This document shows positions 47,492 to 61,231 of a DNA stretch of 64,000 nucleotides, piece after piece (position 1 is the first letter of the stretch; each line of letters begins with the position of its first letter). The notes under the pieces were generated by a model, which ran no database searches, was not told where the DNA came from, and saw only the letters and a program-made list of their open reading frames with translations. The position numbers were made by a program, and so were the translations under genes. Origin of the DNA: Pseudisothecium myosuroides (taxonomy: Eukaryota > Streptophyta > Bryopsida > Hypnales > Lembophyllaceae); contig OX637295.1 of assembly GCA_951799445.1 (NCBI GenBank), positions 1,178,001 through 1,242,000 on the forward strand, read 5' to 3'.

Positions 47492-49030
47492 CAGTGACTC
47501 CAAAAACTGAGTCTATACTTCATTCAATTTCACTCAGTACGCCATATGTTGAAAAGAAGTGGACAAAATCCAAGTGAGCAAACATGAATGTTGTAGTGTT
47601 CTTTGTGTACTACAATCCTAAAAAAATTTGAAGCAAAAAGCAATTACGGTTTGGAAGTAAATGAATTCCAAAGCTAACCACCCCAAAGACTCAGTTTTTG
47701 CGGCAGGGTTCATAATCACTCTAAAAATTGCATGTGCATCTTTCTTGAGCTTCAATGGCTTGGATATTTTATTGCATGTTGTTGTACACCATTTAAGACC
47801 CACTCCCAATGATATTATAAAAACTTGACATATGCATGCTTAAAAAAATTATAAATAGAAAAAAATGTAGGTAGTACTAATTTGAATGGAATTTGAAGAT
47901 TTTCAATGAATCAAAGACTTGAGATGTCATTTACTTTCATAGATGATCTATAGGTTGCAATTTGAACCATTGTTGCATCTATTTTGATTAGATTTGAAAA
48001 TATTTGTCTTAATATATTATTAATACAAATCATTTTAATTTTAATTTAGCAACAGAAATAATTATTTTAATCGTAATGTTTTTGAATCCAACATATTACT
48101 TTATAAGGGTTGTATTTAGTCCATTTGTTTGGATTGTAGGTGATTCAATATGATATGACAACAACAAAAGTAAAACTAGAATATTGAGTTATTTGCAATA
48201 AAATCCTTTAAATGAAATCCAATAATATATTAATGCATTAAATTTATATATTTTGTATGTTATAGAATAACAAAAATATATATGACAAAGTATTGACAAT
48301 CGCGATTGATAAAAATAAAAATAAGGCATGTTGTCAATATTTTGGTTTTACTTTTGTTATTGTCATATCATATTGAATCACCTACAAATCCAAACAAATG
48401 GACTAAATTCAACCCTTATAAAGTAATATGTTGGATTCAAAAACATTACGATTAAAATAATTATTTCTGTTGCTAAATTAAAATTAAAATGATTTGTATT
48501 AATAATATATTAAGACAAATATTTTCAAATCTAGTCAAAATAGATGCAACAATGGTTCAAATTGCAACCTATAGATCATCTATGAAAGTAAATGACATCT
48601 CAAGTCTTTGATTCATTGAAAATCTTCAAATTCCATTCAAATTAGTACTACCTACATTTTTTTCTATTTATAATTTTTTTAAGCATGCATATGTCAAGTT
48701 TTTATAATATCAATGGGAGTGGGTCTTAAATGGTGTACAACAACATGCAATAAAATATCCAAGCCATTGAAGCTCAAGAAAGATGCACATGCAATTTTTA
48801 GAGTGATTATGAACCCTGCTGCAAAAACTGAGTCTATGGGGTGGTTAGCTTTGGAATTCATTTACTTCCAAACTGTAATTGCTTTTTGCTTCAATTTTTT
48901 TTAGGATTGTAGTACACAAAGAACACTACAACATTCATGTTTGCTCACTTAGATTTTGTCCACTTCTTTTCAACATATGGCATATGGAATGAAATTGAAT
49001 GAAGTATAGACTCAATTTTTAGAGTCACTG
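47492..49030. mobile_element. Long palindromic (foldback-type) element with TA target sites
   Basis: The first bases CAGTGACTCCAAAAACTGAG and the complement of the last (CAGTGACTCTAAAAATTGAG) begin arms of about 700 bp that stay nearly identical up to about 48195 and from about 48340. Only about 150 bp of AT-rich spacer separates them. TA stands outside both ends (47490-47491 and 49031-49032). Both arms carry the same 63-codon ORF (47618-47809 minus and 48713-48904 plus, with MGVGLKWCTTTCNKISKPLK). It has no known domain and may be a side effect of the repeat. CAGTG ends plus TA suggest a pogo/mariner-type element. Confidence 0.85.
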
Positions 49031-49032
49031 TA

Positions 49033-51681
49033 TTAGAATTCTATAACGCACAACCTCAGGCAATTCAATCACCTAATATGAATATTGAATTATTGATGGA
49101 AATTATCAACCAATAACTTGCTAAATTCCAATTGTGGATGAATGCAAATTATGATGGTATTTTTTAAAACTTGATGCAATTCAATTATCCAATAAAATGT
49201 TTCAAAATTACATAAACTCATATTTTTTTAGTATAGTATATAACTTCAATTTCTTCTAAGACTATATTAAAAAAAACTTGCATATAATTGTTCAAAAGTC
49301 ATGAAGTCAAAGTTCCGATGGACAAAAAGGTAGCATAATAATTGAACTATCAAAGATTTAGGTAATTGAAATCATTTTTATCATGGTTATGTCTAATAAT
49401 TGGTATAAAGTCCATTGTTATGAAAAATAATACTACATCAATACCTCCCTTGTAGCTCTTGTCTCTTGGTGAATTCCAATCTACTATTATTTTTATTAAA
49501 AAAAAATGGATTGCATACTAGTCACCTAATCCATATTGTAAATTTATTGAATACTACCATACAACTTCTACAAATAGCAAATAATTCCTTCATTCTTCCA
49601 CAATATGAGGGGACACCTTTGGATTGTCATTGGAACCGTGTAGAAAATTAAGATAACAACATTAGAATACAAAAGGGCAAGAATAGTCCCCCATAGGATT
49701 CAAGCATAGGATCTACAATAGATGCTATTTGATTTGCTTTGACCACCTATAATGTATTTATTTAATTTCAAAAATGAATTGATTTCAAAAAAACTTGTAG
49801 AGTATTTTTAGATTTGTCATTCTTTTGCAAAATTATATTTTGTGAATTCAATAAGTGTAATTAATTGCACTAGCCAAATAGTTCAAAATGGGCTTCCTAC
49901 CTTGATATTACCATAGTACACACTGATTTATTAGTTATAATATAGTCACACATTCTACTAGTTATAGTTGGTCCCCTCACTCTAGCAAGCCAACATGAAT
50001 TGTTCTTAAACCTTAATTGGTGTTAAGTGCCTAATGAGGTTCTCATTAATTCACAAACTAGTTTAAAATGATTTCCCGTATATAAAATTAGATTGTGGTT
50101 TTGCCATTGAAAAAAGTTTGTATTTTAGACTCCATATTTTTACTAGTGGCTTAGCATTCTACCAAAATTGTTTTCTCACCTTCTTTCTCTCAAATCTTAA
50201 AAATGTGCTTACTCCAATCTAGATTGCCTTAAATCCTTTATCCATACATTTTATAGCGTTTTCCACTAACTTTGCTAGACAATTGGATCCCTTACAAATT
50301 GAAGATATTCAAAATCTTGCAATAAATATGCATCACTTCTATGTTGTAGTAGACGTATTACTATATTTGATAGATCAATTATATATAGGTAACCTTTATA
50401 AAGATTATGTCATACATGCGGAAGTCCAAATTGAATATGATGAATATCCTATTAAATGATATGGATGTTTATTGCCACCTTCTAGACTATTCAATTGCAT
50501 TGGTTTCAGCCACCATAAAGAAGATAGTATCCTAGGTCCATTCGCAATATCCATCCAACCACCAAGGCTCTTCAACCTCTAAAATCTTTCCTACTAGACA
50601 AAACCCTCCTGCTCCACTAAATTCCTACTACCTAAGATCTTGACAACAACTTTTAGGTTGTTGCAAGAAAGAGCGTTCAAAAAGCATAGTGTTTTGCATA
50701 GTACTTATTTTTTTCTTTTGGGAGTACTTTAAAATTAGAAAATCAATTTTAAAAATATAAAAATATATATATTTAATATATACACCTGTAAGAAAAAGGT
50801 ACCCTAAGAAGGAAAAGCATAGAAAAATTCTCTAAGTAGGAGAATTAGAAAAGTGCAAAATCTCAAGAAAATAGGTACTTGCACTGTAGTTTCACATTTT
50901 AATTTGTAAAAAATATAAAAAAACAATTTAAAAAAAAACTAAAAATTGTCCATTTGGAAATAGTTCATAGTGATAAGATTTCACCAAAAGATTGATCTTA
51001 GAACCATCTTCACTGTTTAGAAATTGCGCGCAATAGGAGTGTTGTTGCACTCATGTGGAGGACACAAAATAATATACTTTTAGATCCCCTTTGGTAGGTA
51101 TAGGCTTTCCTACTATGCAAATAGACCATAAAAACTTTAGCTCCAGATCATTAAATTTGGGAAATCTTAACGTAATAAAAACCCCTAAACCTTACATTGT
51201 GACAAATTAAAAAAAATGATTTTTAAATATTAAATGATTTTTTTTATTTCTAAAAAATAAGGAATCTGATTATCATCAAGTTAGGCATCTCCATCTCCAA
51301 TAAAGATTTCACGTTCATTGAATTTTTGTTTCAAAAGTTATAGCGGATGATAAGAGAGTCACTCGAATTGTGACTAGTAAATATATAGGACCGCTCTTTC
51401 TTGCAATGATACACTTGTACTAGAGAAGATCAAGACTCAACAACTCAAACCAAAACCCGCATTATGTTCCTAATGCAAAACAATGTTTTTCAAGCCCTTG
51501 GAAGACAATCAACGAATTTTAGCTAGTCACTGTTAGACGAATGGAATTTGAATAAAATATAGGAGAGGGGAAGACGCACAAAGACACCTGCAACAAACTT
51601 CCAACGCAAAATAATGTCTTTCACAATTCTCTTTCTAGTGCCAATGCTATCTCTTTACCTATTGTTAATCATTTGTAGTAT
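49033..51681. other. AT-rich intergenic DNA
   Basis: Only short, low-complexity ORFs. No exon or RNA gene supported. Confidence 0.4.
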
Positions 51682-52400
51682 TTGAATTGTTTAAAAACTA
51701 TGGCCTTTGAAGTAGACTCTTCTCACCATACTCCTCCATTAGTCCAACCTCACATCTTCCTTGTACAAAACAACAGTCAATTGGAAGGATCTTCTACTAT
51801 TGATTTTTTGAAAATAGAACCTATAGAGTTCGATCTAGCACAATTTTCAGAGTTTTCTACAACAATTCATGACGTACCTAACCATTCCCCTGATAATGGC
51901 ATGATAATACATGAAGCTAGTGCAATCCCACTCAAGAATACAAGTACTGTGTTAGTTATAATAGAACATTATGATATTGTCTTAAACTTGGATACCCATG
52001 TTGATGTTCCAAGTGCCAACCAACTTCTATTAATTATAGAATTAAAGTACCCCCCCCCCCTAATCGACCGAATAAGGAATTCCAACATGATCTGGAGTAG
52101 TGAAGGCAAAACAAATATTTTTTAGAGGTACATCAATAGATATGACATGGATTGCAAAAAATTTGGTAACTTTATCGCTTGGATTGAAGTTACTATGAAT
52201 TTTGGGAGGCAAAAAGTGTGCCGGACCCATGGCCAATGTCTACTCTTCCAATTCCATTCATTCAATAATTTTTTACCTAATCATTATTTCCTATTTTTTT
52301 TTCACAACTTGGGACATGTGCCATGTATTTATTAGTTTCAACCTTGAAAACGAAAAAAACCCGCATTCTAAGCGTGGTCAAAAATACATGCACCTATAGG
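51682..52400 (+). other. Unassigned ORF and decayed coding-like stretch
   Basis: A 147-codon ORF (51682-52125) is followed by protein-like fragments in other frames to about 52400, such as GKKCAGPMANVYSSNS. No domain can be named. The pattern of shifting frames looks like a decayed retroelement or gene relic. A run of ten C bases lies near 52050-52060. Confidence 0.3.
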
Positions 52401-55400
52401 TCGGGAATGGGTCACTAGTCGGGAATGGGGGGTTTACCTTAGACACAACCCTTCATGAGGCATCCTTACATACATACCCACCTCAATCTCAACCCGGCTC
52501 TCAAATGATAGTAGATCACAAAGATGAAGATCCAGAAACAACACCATCACTACCTGCTTCATTAATTTCATCCATCCTAGCTACCCTCCATATTATAACC
52601 CTTCTTGGGTGATTATAATCCTTCTTGGGTAATGAAACCTTGCTAGCAACATCAGATTAAACCTACATCATCACTTCGTTCCATCTAAGTTTTAACTCAT
52701 TGACGTAGATTCATACAATCAATAAGCAGATGGCCAACACTATCAATAGAACGAGTTTCAACCAACCCTTGTTTAAATGCATGGGAATACCGTAGGCTCA
52801 CTAACAAAGATAGAATAGGAAACAATAGCTTATATCCTTCCAAACATTTTCCATGAAAATATGTCTACTCACCCCTTATGTCCACGGTCTTAATGAACCA
52901 ATAGCAATTGATACATTACGTACATAAATGTCAACTTCCTTCAATTTTTGTATACAACAATTTGAAATGATGTATACCAACATGCCAAGGTTTAAAAAGT
53001 ACTTTTGGAGTCCTATAAAAAAATTGAAAAAATATAAAGTAATTCCAAATCATGTTGCACAAAATCAAGTTTTAGACATGGCTAACTTTGAAATTAAGTT
53101 TCTTTCAAATCACAATTATTTCTTTCTTCAAACTTCTATAATAATGTATTCCATGTTGCATGCTACAACTTTTATATATTTGCTTTTTTACTTTGCCCAT
53201 TGATGCTTATGATATGGTTGTTTGAATGAAAAAGTATCAAACCCATAGTTAGTTTTCTTTGTCATTGTATGCTTAAGTGCTAATAAGTTTCCTCTTGAAA
53301 AGCCTGCAACAAAATTTTAACTTCATTTCATATAAACTAGTATGCCCTATGTCGTTGCCACAATATAATAAAATTAAAATTAAAATAATTTTCTAATTTT
53401 CTAATTTATAGAACTTTAAAATTCAATATCTTTTTTTGCCGTGAGTTGGAACGTCACAAAACAAAGTCCGTGCACCCATCCTCGCAGAGAGCTTTTTGAA
53501 GGCACCAAGAATGCAATCATGGGATGCACAATTCCGGAGATCTCACCGTAACAAACAAATCAAACCAACAAACCACTCAATTCATAACCTCATCCATCCA
53601 CCCATCATTCCAATCCAATTGTTCAAGTCCTCAATCTTTATTCAAATATTGTATTGGAGATTGGTGTCTTAACTCGTTGAGTATGAAGGTATCTTTCAAG
53701 GTAATTGTACCAGAACACTTAATTGGGACTTGTTTCTAAAATTGATTCCTCTAGATTTTTGCTTAGGATGCAAAGTTTATTTACATGAGAATATTGGATC
53801 ATTTTGGATATTGAAAATCTATTTTCTGCACTTTGAAAATTTGTAATTTAATCATTTGATGGTTGAATCTTGTTGGATGGCCAAACTGCCAAAGGAGGTT
53901 TTAGACTTTTTTTTAGCAAATTATTTATAAATTATTTGTCAAATAAAGAATTTGACAAGAAGAATTTTATTCAAGTACTTATTTGAAAGATGTTTGGGCA
54001 ATTTCCTTAGTGCGTATTCTTAAATACTACTCCGAGTACAATTTTCTCTCTTTTGAAATATAAAAGGATATTTTTATTTATAATTCTATTAAATTTGTCT
54101 AAAATAATGCAATCAAATTCAAAGTTGCTTCACTAAATTTGTTGGCTCTAGGCTAAATGGAAAGGGGCCTAAATGCTTCTATAACAATTATAATAAATGT
54201 AAGAAAGTTAAGGAAGGACTTTGAGAACTCTAGTATTAAAGTAATACTATCAAAAGAATTTAATAATTTTTTGTTTCATTTTTAAAAAGCGATCAACTAT
54301 AAAAAAAATTCTAATTCAAAAATTACTAACCATAATTTTGAATGATATTCAAAGTCACATGCTTTAAATAATTTAATAATAATTTGTGAGCATTTTTTCA
54401 AATACAAAATTTATTTTGGTTATTGTATGGATATTTTTTAATAAATATATATGCATACTACCTTCCATTGAATACAAATTTAAAGACTATTATGCAAATG
54501 TATTTTTATAGAAAATTTAAGATCGAAAAATCACATTAAATTAAAGTGATTTGAATTTATTTATTTAGTTATCAAAAAACAATTTACTATCTCTTGATAA
54601 GAAAAAGGAGATTTTTCATTAAGAGAAGCTACATCTCCAACAATTGCAAGGGAATGTAAATAGTCTTTTATTCAAAAAGCAAACTAGTGCAATAGTGCTA
54701 GTATCTCTCATGCAAAATATAGCTATAATTTATTTTTAACAAAAGAATTGTGTTGAAAATGCATTTATAAAAACTATTCACCTATATATCAATATGAAGA
54801 ACATTTACAATCTATATTATATATAATAAGAATCCAAAAATATAGAAATATCCAAGAAATTTTATAATATTGAGTTGAAATTTTTTGACCACTTTAATAT
54901 AGTTGAAGAAAAATTTCAACAACAAAATGGAATGATTGCAAAAATTTCAACAAAAAAGAATAACCAAACTTGATCATTTCCTATGCTTGATCATTTCCTA
55001 TGCTTGCTTCATGGTTTATTTTGTAAAATACAAAATAATACATTTAAAATTATTTTGAATTGTAAGTAAAATTACACCACTTGTATTTACATAAATCCTA
55101 ATTGTTTTTTAAACATTATTAGACTAATGAAATTTTTTATAAAACAAATCATGAAGAATGAAATAATGAATATCACTAGTACAAAACCACCTTTGAATTA
55201 TAATATAATTATATTTCCTTGGATTTTCTTTTATGTTCATTGTGTAAAATTTTTTTAAAATTTGTTGGAACATGTTAAAATAAGTCATATTTAAATTTTT
55301 TTTAATAAATTTTAATATAAATTAGCCTATGAAGAAACAAAAAATTTAACATGATTGATATGTAAAATTATTAAATATAACACATGTTAACAAGTTTCAA

Positions 55401-56077
55401 GTTTTAACAAATATTAAGAAAATTCGCATTGAACATTCAAAAAATGTCCAAGCAAATATAGTTATATTATTATATAGGGGTGGTTTTGTACTAGTGTATA
55501 AATTTGAAATCATATGATTGAAATTTTTGTTTTACATTCTAGGATAAATTTTGGAAATGTATTTGTTTCAAAGTTTATCAAGGTTTTTGAATTTCTGTTT
55601 GAAAACTAATTGAATTTCAAAACATTCAAATTATCTTCTTATATGAATTAAATTGAATCTTATTACTAAGAGTTATTTTGATATTATAGTCATGATTAGT
55701 GATTAATTAGTCTTAACAAAATATATTTCTTTAAATTTCAATTCATTATTGCATTTACTAGCGCTACAATTTCCACATCACTACTGGAATCTTCATTTGA
55801 ATTTGTTTTATATACAATTTAAATTATATTTGAAAATAATATTTAATATGTACCATATATTAAAATGTTTTTCTTATGCTTATCCATTTTGATATCTTAC
55901 CTTACCCATTTTTTTTCATATTCAAAATTTTGAAGAATGCTTTCAAATTTTATTGAATTCATAATGAACCATAGACTACGTTATATTTTTGTAATTATAA
56001 CATCATTAATCTTTCACAATTTTACCTTCTCAAAATAATATCAATAATTAATGAATCATTCAATGAACATTGTATAT
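52401..56077. other. AT-rich intergenic DNA
   Basis: Very AT-rich, with scattered short ORFs lacking family similarity. No structured repeat identified. Confidence 0.4.
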
Positions 56078-56271
56078 ATGGCGAATTTCATTAAAGTGGT
56101 GCCATTACAACACTTTGGCACTTTTACAATTTAGATCAGCCATTTTGAAATCTATAACTGTCCTAAATGGTTCAAATCACCCGTTCTGAAATCTATATCT
56201 ATCGTAGATGGTTCAAATTGTGTGGTCTAGAAGCGGCGTATTTCATATGCCAATTTAATGAAATTTGCCAT
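56078..56271. mobile_element. Family M miniature element
   Basis: Left end ATGGCGAATTTCATTAAAGT and right end CAATTTAATGAAATTTGCCAT match the M terminal repeats; the interior carries CTATAACTGTCCTAAATGGT as in the 39133 copy. Confidence 0.8.
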
Positions 56272-57351
56272 ATATTTTTCACCTTATGGTTTAGAGCATT
56301 ATGTATCTATTTTTTAATATTTTAATTCATTAAATATTCATTAAACTTCACATTAAAAATGTAATTTTATTATTTTAAAATATATCAAAATAATTAATTT
56401 TTTAAATATAAAATCATAGTTGAAAATGTTTTAATGATAAAAACCTCCATAAAATATTATATTTTAAATATTTTAATAAAAAATAATATTCAACAACAAG
56501 TTCATAATTTTGAAAATCCTAAAAGACTACTTAATTTCTATTTTTTCAAAGAGAATTGTATTCAGTTTATTTTTATGTTAGTGTAAGAATTGTTATACTT
56601 TTGTAATGACACTTCTTCCATTTTTAAATGATCTTTTAGTTGGACAAATTTTTTGGAATTAAGGCAAAAAATCATAGTATTAAAATCCATTTCCAAGTAT
56701 TTTAAGGAAGTTGTTATCCATTTGTTGAATTTTCAAGAACAAAATGTTCATTTTTGATCAATCAGAAGATCATTTTGGGACAAAAACTTTAAAGGGAACC
56801 AAAATATTGTTATAGGAATGAGGATTGTACAAAATTTCAATAATCGTATCATAAGGTATCATTTTGAACTTGTATTTTTGTTCTTTTGTTGCATGTTTTA
56901 TATGAAATTATGAATGTTCATAAATAAAACTAAGCTTATTAGTGCATCAACAAGTATTAAACAATACAGTCAAAAAAATGCTAACTATGCAATAATTTGC
57001 ACCAAGTACTGACACCTATATTATGAGGTATTTATTAATTCCATAAAATTATATAATTTTTGAAATGGTTTTTAATTAATAGTGTTGAATTTGAGAAGAC
57101 AATGATTATTTATTACACAATACAATTTCTTCAATAATTAATTTAATATTAAAAAAATTAACAATTAGAAAATTATACTTATGACTATAAAAATAAATAA
57201 TGTGATGCAATGTTTTAAAATTAGTTATTAATTACAAGAATTGAATATCTACATTTTTGTGATTGAAGTAGTCACAATGCATAGTTTTTAATAAATCCAA
57301 AACTACTCAAATTTTGGATTTAAGATTATAAATACAAAGTTGGTTTCAATC
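56272..57351. other. AT-rich 3' flank of the MYB gene
   Basis: No ORF or repeat recognised; the 3' UTR of the minus-strand MYB gene presumably ends here. Confidence 0.35.
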
Positions 57352-60300
57352 TTAATCTTCTTCTTGTACCAAATATGTGGTTGTATCAAAGCCTAACGGT
57401 TCTTCAAAAGCAGAGTTGTTTGCGCAACATTGAATGTTAAACTTAGCATTGAGACCTTGTTGAACACCAAAAGAATCAAAGTTTGTGCTATCACAACTGA
57501 GAATGGTTGAAACAGATGTTGAAGGTGTACATGAAGTAATGGTTGAATTTGAATTGCCATTGCAATCAAATGTTGGTGTTGATGTTTGTGATGTTAAAAG
57601 CCATCCCATTACCTCTTCCATATCTACGTCTTTAGGAGATGTAGAATCATCAACATTCATTGGTATAAAACCCTGTTAAACAACAATTCCAAAAGAAAAA
57701 ATTTAAAATTTTTCTTTTAGGTGAAATATTTATAAATGTGTTATCAATATCAAGTAACTAAATCAACAATAATAATTATCATTCTTAGAAGATTCATATT
57801 GAAGATATATCCATTAATTATTACCTCTTGTAAAACATTTTGGCTAGGATAATAAAGGTCTAGTATTCTTTTCCGCGAGACTTTTGCCCCTATTAATTAA
57901 AAGCCTTTACTTGATTGACATAATATTATACTTTAACAATATCTAATTTTTTTATATTTTTATATTTTTTAATAAATAAATAAATTTATAAAATATGACA
58001 ATCATATCAAAGACTATGATATACACAATATGTACAGTAGAACCTCTCTAAGTCAATAGAGTTGGAATCGGTCTGACACATTGAATTAGAGAGATTATTA
58101 CATTAGGGAGGGTCATCATGTTCGTTTGTGATTCATATTGTTAAGTTGGGACCGGCAATCAATACTTCCTGACAATGCTTTATTGACTTAGAGGATCAAC
58201 TTAGAGAGGTTCTACTGTATTAACATTTTTGAAACCCAACATATTATAAATGATCAATGTAATACACTTATATACAATACTAATGCAATCAATGTACTCA
58301 ATCAATTTGAGTTAAAAATTGTTTAAATGTCACATCACATTCTATCTATTAACTTACGATTGTGATCAGAGTCGACTTGAGGTGCATCATCAATACATAA
58401 ATCAAGTTGTGAGCAAGACGTCTCAAAGATCATATTAGTTTTTAAATATGCCATAGTTGCAGCTCTGAACAAGACCTTCATCCATAGTTGCTAGATGCTA
58501 TAAAATTATGATTATTCTTATATCTTATCAAAATAAGTCAATGTTAGTTGTGTCAAGTACAATGGCAAGGGGTGGTCACCTTTTCATAATTGAAGGTTAG
58601 AACAAAAAAACCATGGCAAATTCAAATGTTGAACAAATAAGTTGCTAATTTACATAAGATGTGAAGGAATATAGGCTTGGAAGAACCTTTCTTCTTCCTC
58701 TTGGGCTACCCGCCTGGCTCGTTTCAATTCTTGTTCATGTTGAAAACCACTAGCATCATTCCAAGACTCCACCAAGTGATGCTTTATTCCAATAGAAGAT
58801 GAAAACCCATCAATTGCCTTCACTGCAGGATGTGATCTTTTGGTGCATAAAGCATTGTAACGATTTTTAACAGCATTGTCTGTCCTGGTAAAAAATTTGA
58901 ACACAAATGCAGAAATCAAATAAGTATTGTTTACACTTGAGGTACTTAATGAAAACTAGGTCACTAAGTACTTGGCACTGCATTTGATAGGTTGAAATTG
59001 TAATTTTTGGTGATACATTTACTTTAAATGATAATGGATTGAGGCAACTTTTCTAGTAGAAGAGTGCATTCAGATGGAGTGATTAAAGACTAATGCAGGA
59101 GTGCAGAATATGTTCATGAGCATATCCCACTAAGCTTTGTTGAGACTAAGTTGAGGACAAAATGCAAATTGGCAATAAACGACATGGAGTATTGGGACAA
59201 ATGAGCCTTGTTGTATTGCTCTTGTACCATATATAGTTACTTAATTCATTATTACATCCAATTGCAATACTAGTCCATGAAGAAGAGGAACTCTTGTAAG
59301 AGATAGGCGTGAATGGATCAACTATCTAAGCCTCATGGACCTAGATGGCAAATTTCATCTTTGATGCCTCTTAGGAAGTAGACCCTATATACTAGTCCAT
59401 GACATCCTAATGGACAACATATCTTATGTATTGTACAGTGAAATGGAGACCGATCCACGAAATGGATAGAGTCATTACCTCCCCGGGACCATTTTCGCAA
59501 TTTCCGTCCAGCGGTTTCCAAATGCGTTGTGCCCCTAAATCACCACAAAGAGTCGCGAGTTAGCAAGGTGCAAGGATTAGACAAGAATTACAGTCTCGAC
59601 GTTTCTTATTGATGAACAGAAACGGCCGTCATATTTTGATAAATGACGAGTCAGGATATTGGAGATCAGACCTGAAGGAGAAGGTGGTCTTCTTCTGCAC
59701 TCCAGCTACTTTTGTTCATGCACATGTGAAGATATGTGCGCCATCTATGAGATTGCCAGACAGAGACACATATTTATAAATATTATTTTCCTGCTAAAAT
59801 TCCTATCATACGGTTTTGTCGCAAGTCTAAGAGTCAGGTTCGAGTCATCAGGTGCAATATAACCTCGACAACCAGCTTCGCAAATCTAACTCGAGCGTAA
59901 AATCGATTTACACACTATAATGCACTGATTTAAGATTAATCACGAGGGAGAGGGGACCGGGCAATCGGGCTAATACCTCTTCCTGCACTCGCGAGGTGTC
60001 TTTTTATGCATTTTGGCTGATATGATATGCCATCTGCAGTCAGTTGAGGTTCATTAATCAGTCACGGGCACACAAAGATTAAATTTTCCTACTACGTTTC
60101 CTGAGAATAACTCAAAAATCATTCGCACAAAAAATGAAACAATCCATGCGTATATATATGCCCATCCTGTACAACAACGAACACACTTGAGAAAAAAAGT
60201 GTAGAAACCAGTTCGCACTTCTTCGTTCCGTGACGCTTGACAAGCTCTCGCAGGATGTCGTCCTCCTGCGAATGTACATGAGCTCTCATCAGGACACACG

Positions 60301-61231
60301 ACACAAGAAACATGTGAACCAGGACTTGAGCAATTAACAACAACAAACTACACGACAAGGAGTCCTAGACTCGGAGAATACAATCTGGAGCTGTCACAAA
60401 GAAGCAAGATATCATATATAAACAATTCATAGTTAAGTTCATTTAAATCCGCACCAGAAATCTTATAATCGATTGATAGTTCAGTTAAGCTTAACGTAGG
60501 GATTGATTACAGACTTCCACCACCAATCTTAACTGCGAATTCCAGAAGAAGGCAATAAAATGCCGACTCTAATTCCCGAGAATGAAAAGTGGCGTAAATA
60601 AAAAGTTTTACGCCATATATAAAGCAGTAATTGTTTTATTTCACATTTATATCACTAAATATCAGTTTGTTATTTATATTTATTAATGAAATCCGGGAGA
60701 AAAACTGAAGTTAGTGTCTTCTTTGCCATGTCATAAAAGTTTTAAAAGAAATTCCATTCAGTAGAAGAATCCAATATTAAAATATCAGTGCATCTTGTAG
60801 TAAGTCATTGAATCTCGCAGCTGCTAAGTCCGATATTTAGAGCCAGCATTCAATTTCCTCATTCATAATTTCGCAATAAGAACTCCGGAAGCCTAGAATC
60901 GATCCCTACTTAAACGGTGCAGTAAAATTGAAATAGACGGCGTACTGACACTCTCTCCGCAAGAATCGCTAAAATCAAGAGGCGTCAAGAAGATATTCAC
61001 CTGCTCACTAAAAGTAATCGGAGGATCGGTTGAATGCGTAGGCGAATCCAAAGGCGTAGCTGCGGAAAATGTGGCACCATAGCCATTGCAACCAGGCTTA
61101 TCACACATGGATTCCTTCATACGCACTCGGTCGCACAGGTACTGCGGGCTCACGATACGCTGCTGAATGTTGTTGTTGTTGCTGCTGCTGCTGCTGCTGT
61201 CTCGGATCATCACCACATCCGAGGAAGCCAT
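57352..61231 (-). CDS. FOUR LIPS/MYB88-like R2R3 MYB transcription factor
   Basis: In Arabidopsis FLP/MYB88 limit divisions in the stomatal lineage; nuclear DNA-binding protein. Exons in transcript order: 61231-61143, 60284-60219, 60033-59977, a possible 12-nt exon 59875-59864, 59705-59672, 59534-59479, 58884-58654, 58464-58358, 57889-57825, 57672-57352; about 345 residues. A Ser/Asn-rich start precedes R2 pieces (QEDDILRELVKRHGTKK; WHIISAKMHKKTPRECRKR). R3 pieces follow (WSAEEDHLLLQ; GHNAFGNRWTEIAKMVPGR; TDNAVKNRYNALCTKR). TDNAVKNR followed by LCxKR is typical of FLP/MYB88. Phases agree at all junctions. The R2-R3 linker is not resolved: family members have about 10 more residues there, so an exon may be missed or the 12-nt exon may be wrong. 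The exon 1/2 junction is also tentative. Codon use is AT-rich in the last exons. Confidence 0.75.
58035..58217. mobile_element. TA-flanked pogo/mariner-type MITE inside a MYB intron
   Basis: It starts CAGTAGAACCTCTCTAAGTC and its end reads CTTAGAGAGGTTCTACTG, with TA on both sides (58033-58034 and 58218-58219). CAGTAGAACCTCT is a typical pogo/Tigger-like terminus. The 183-bp element lies in the intron between exons at 58358 and 57889. Confidence 0.85.

Noticed and set aside
47618..48904. Paired 63-codon ORFs as a gene pair
   Set aside because: They are the two arms of one palindromic element; without expression or homology a protein cannot be claimed.
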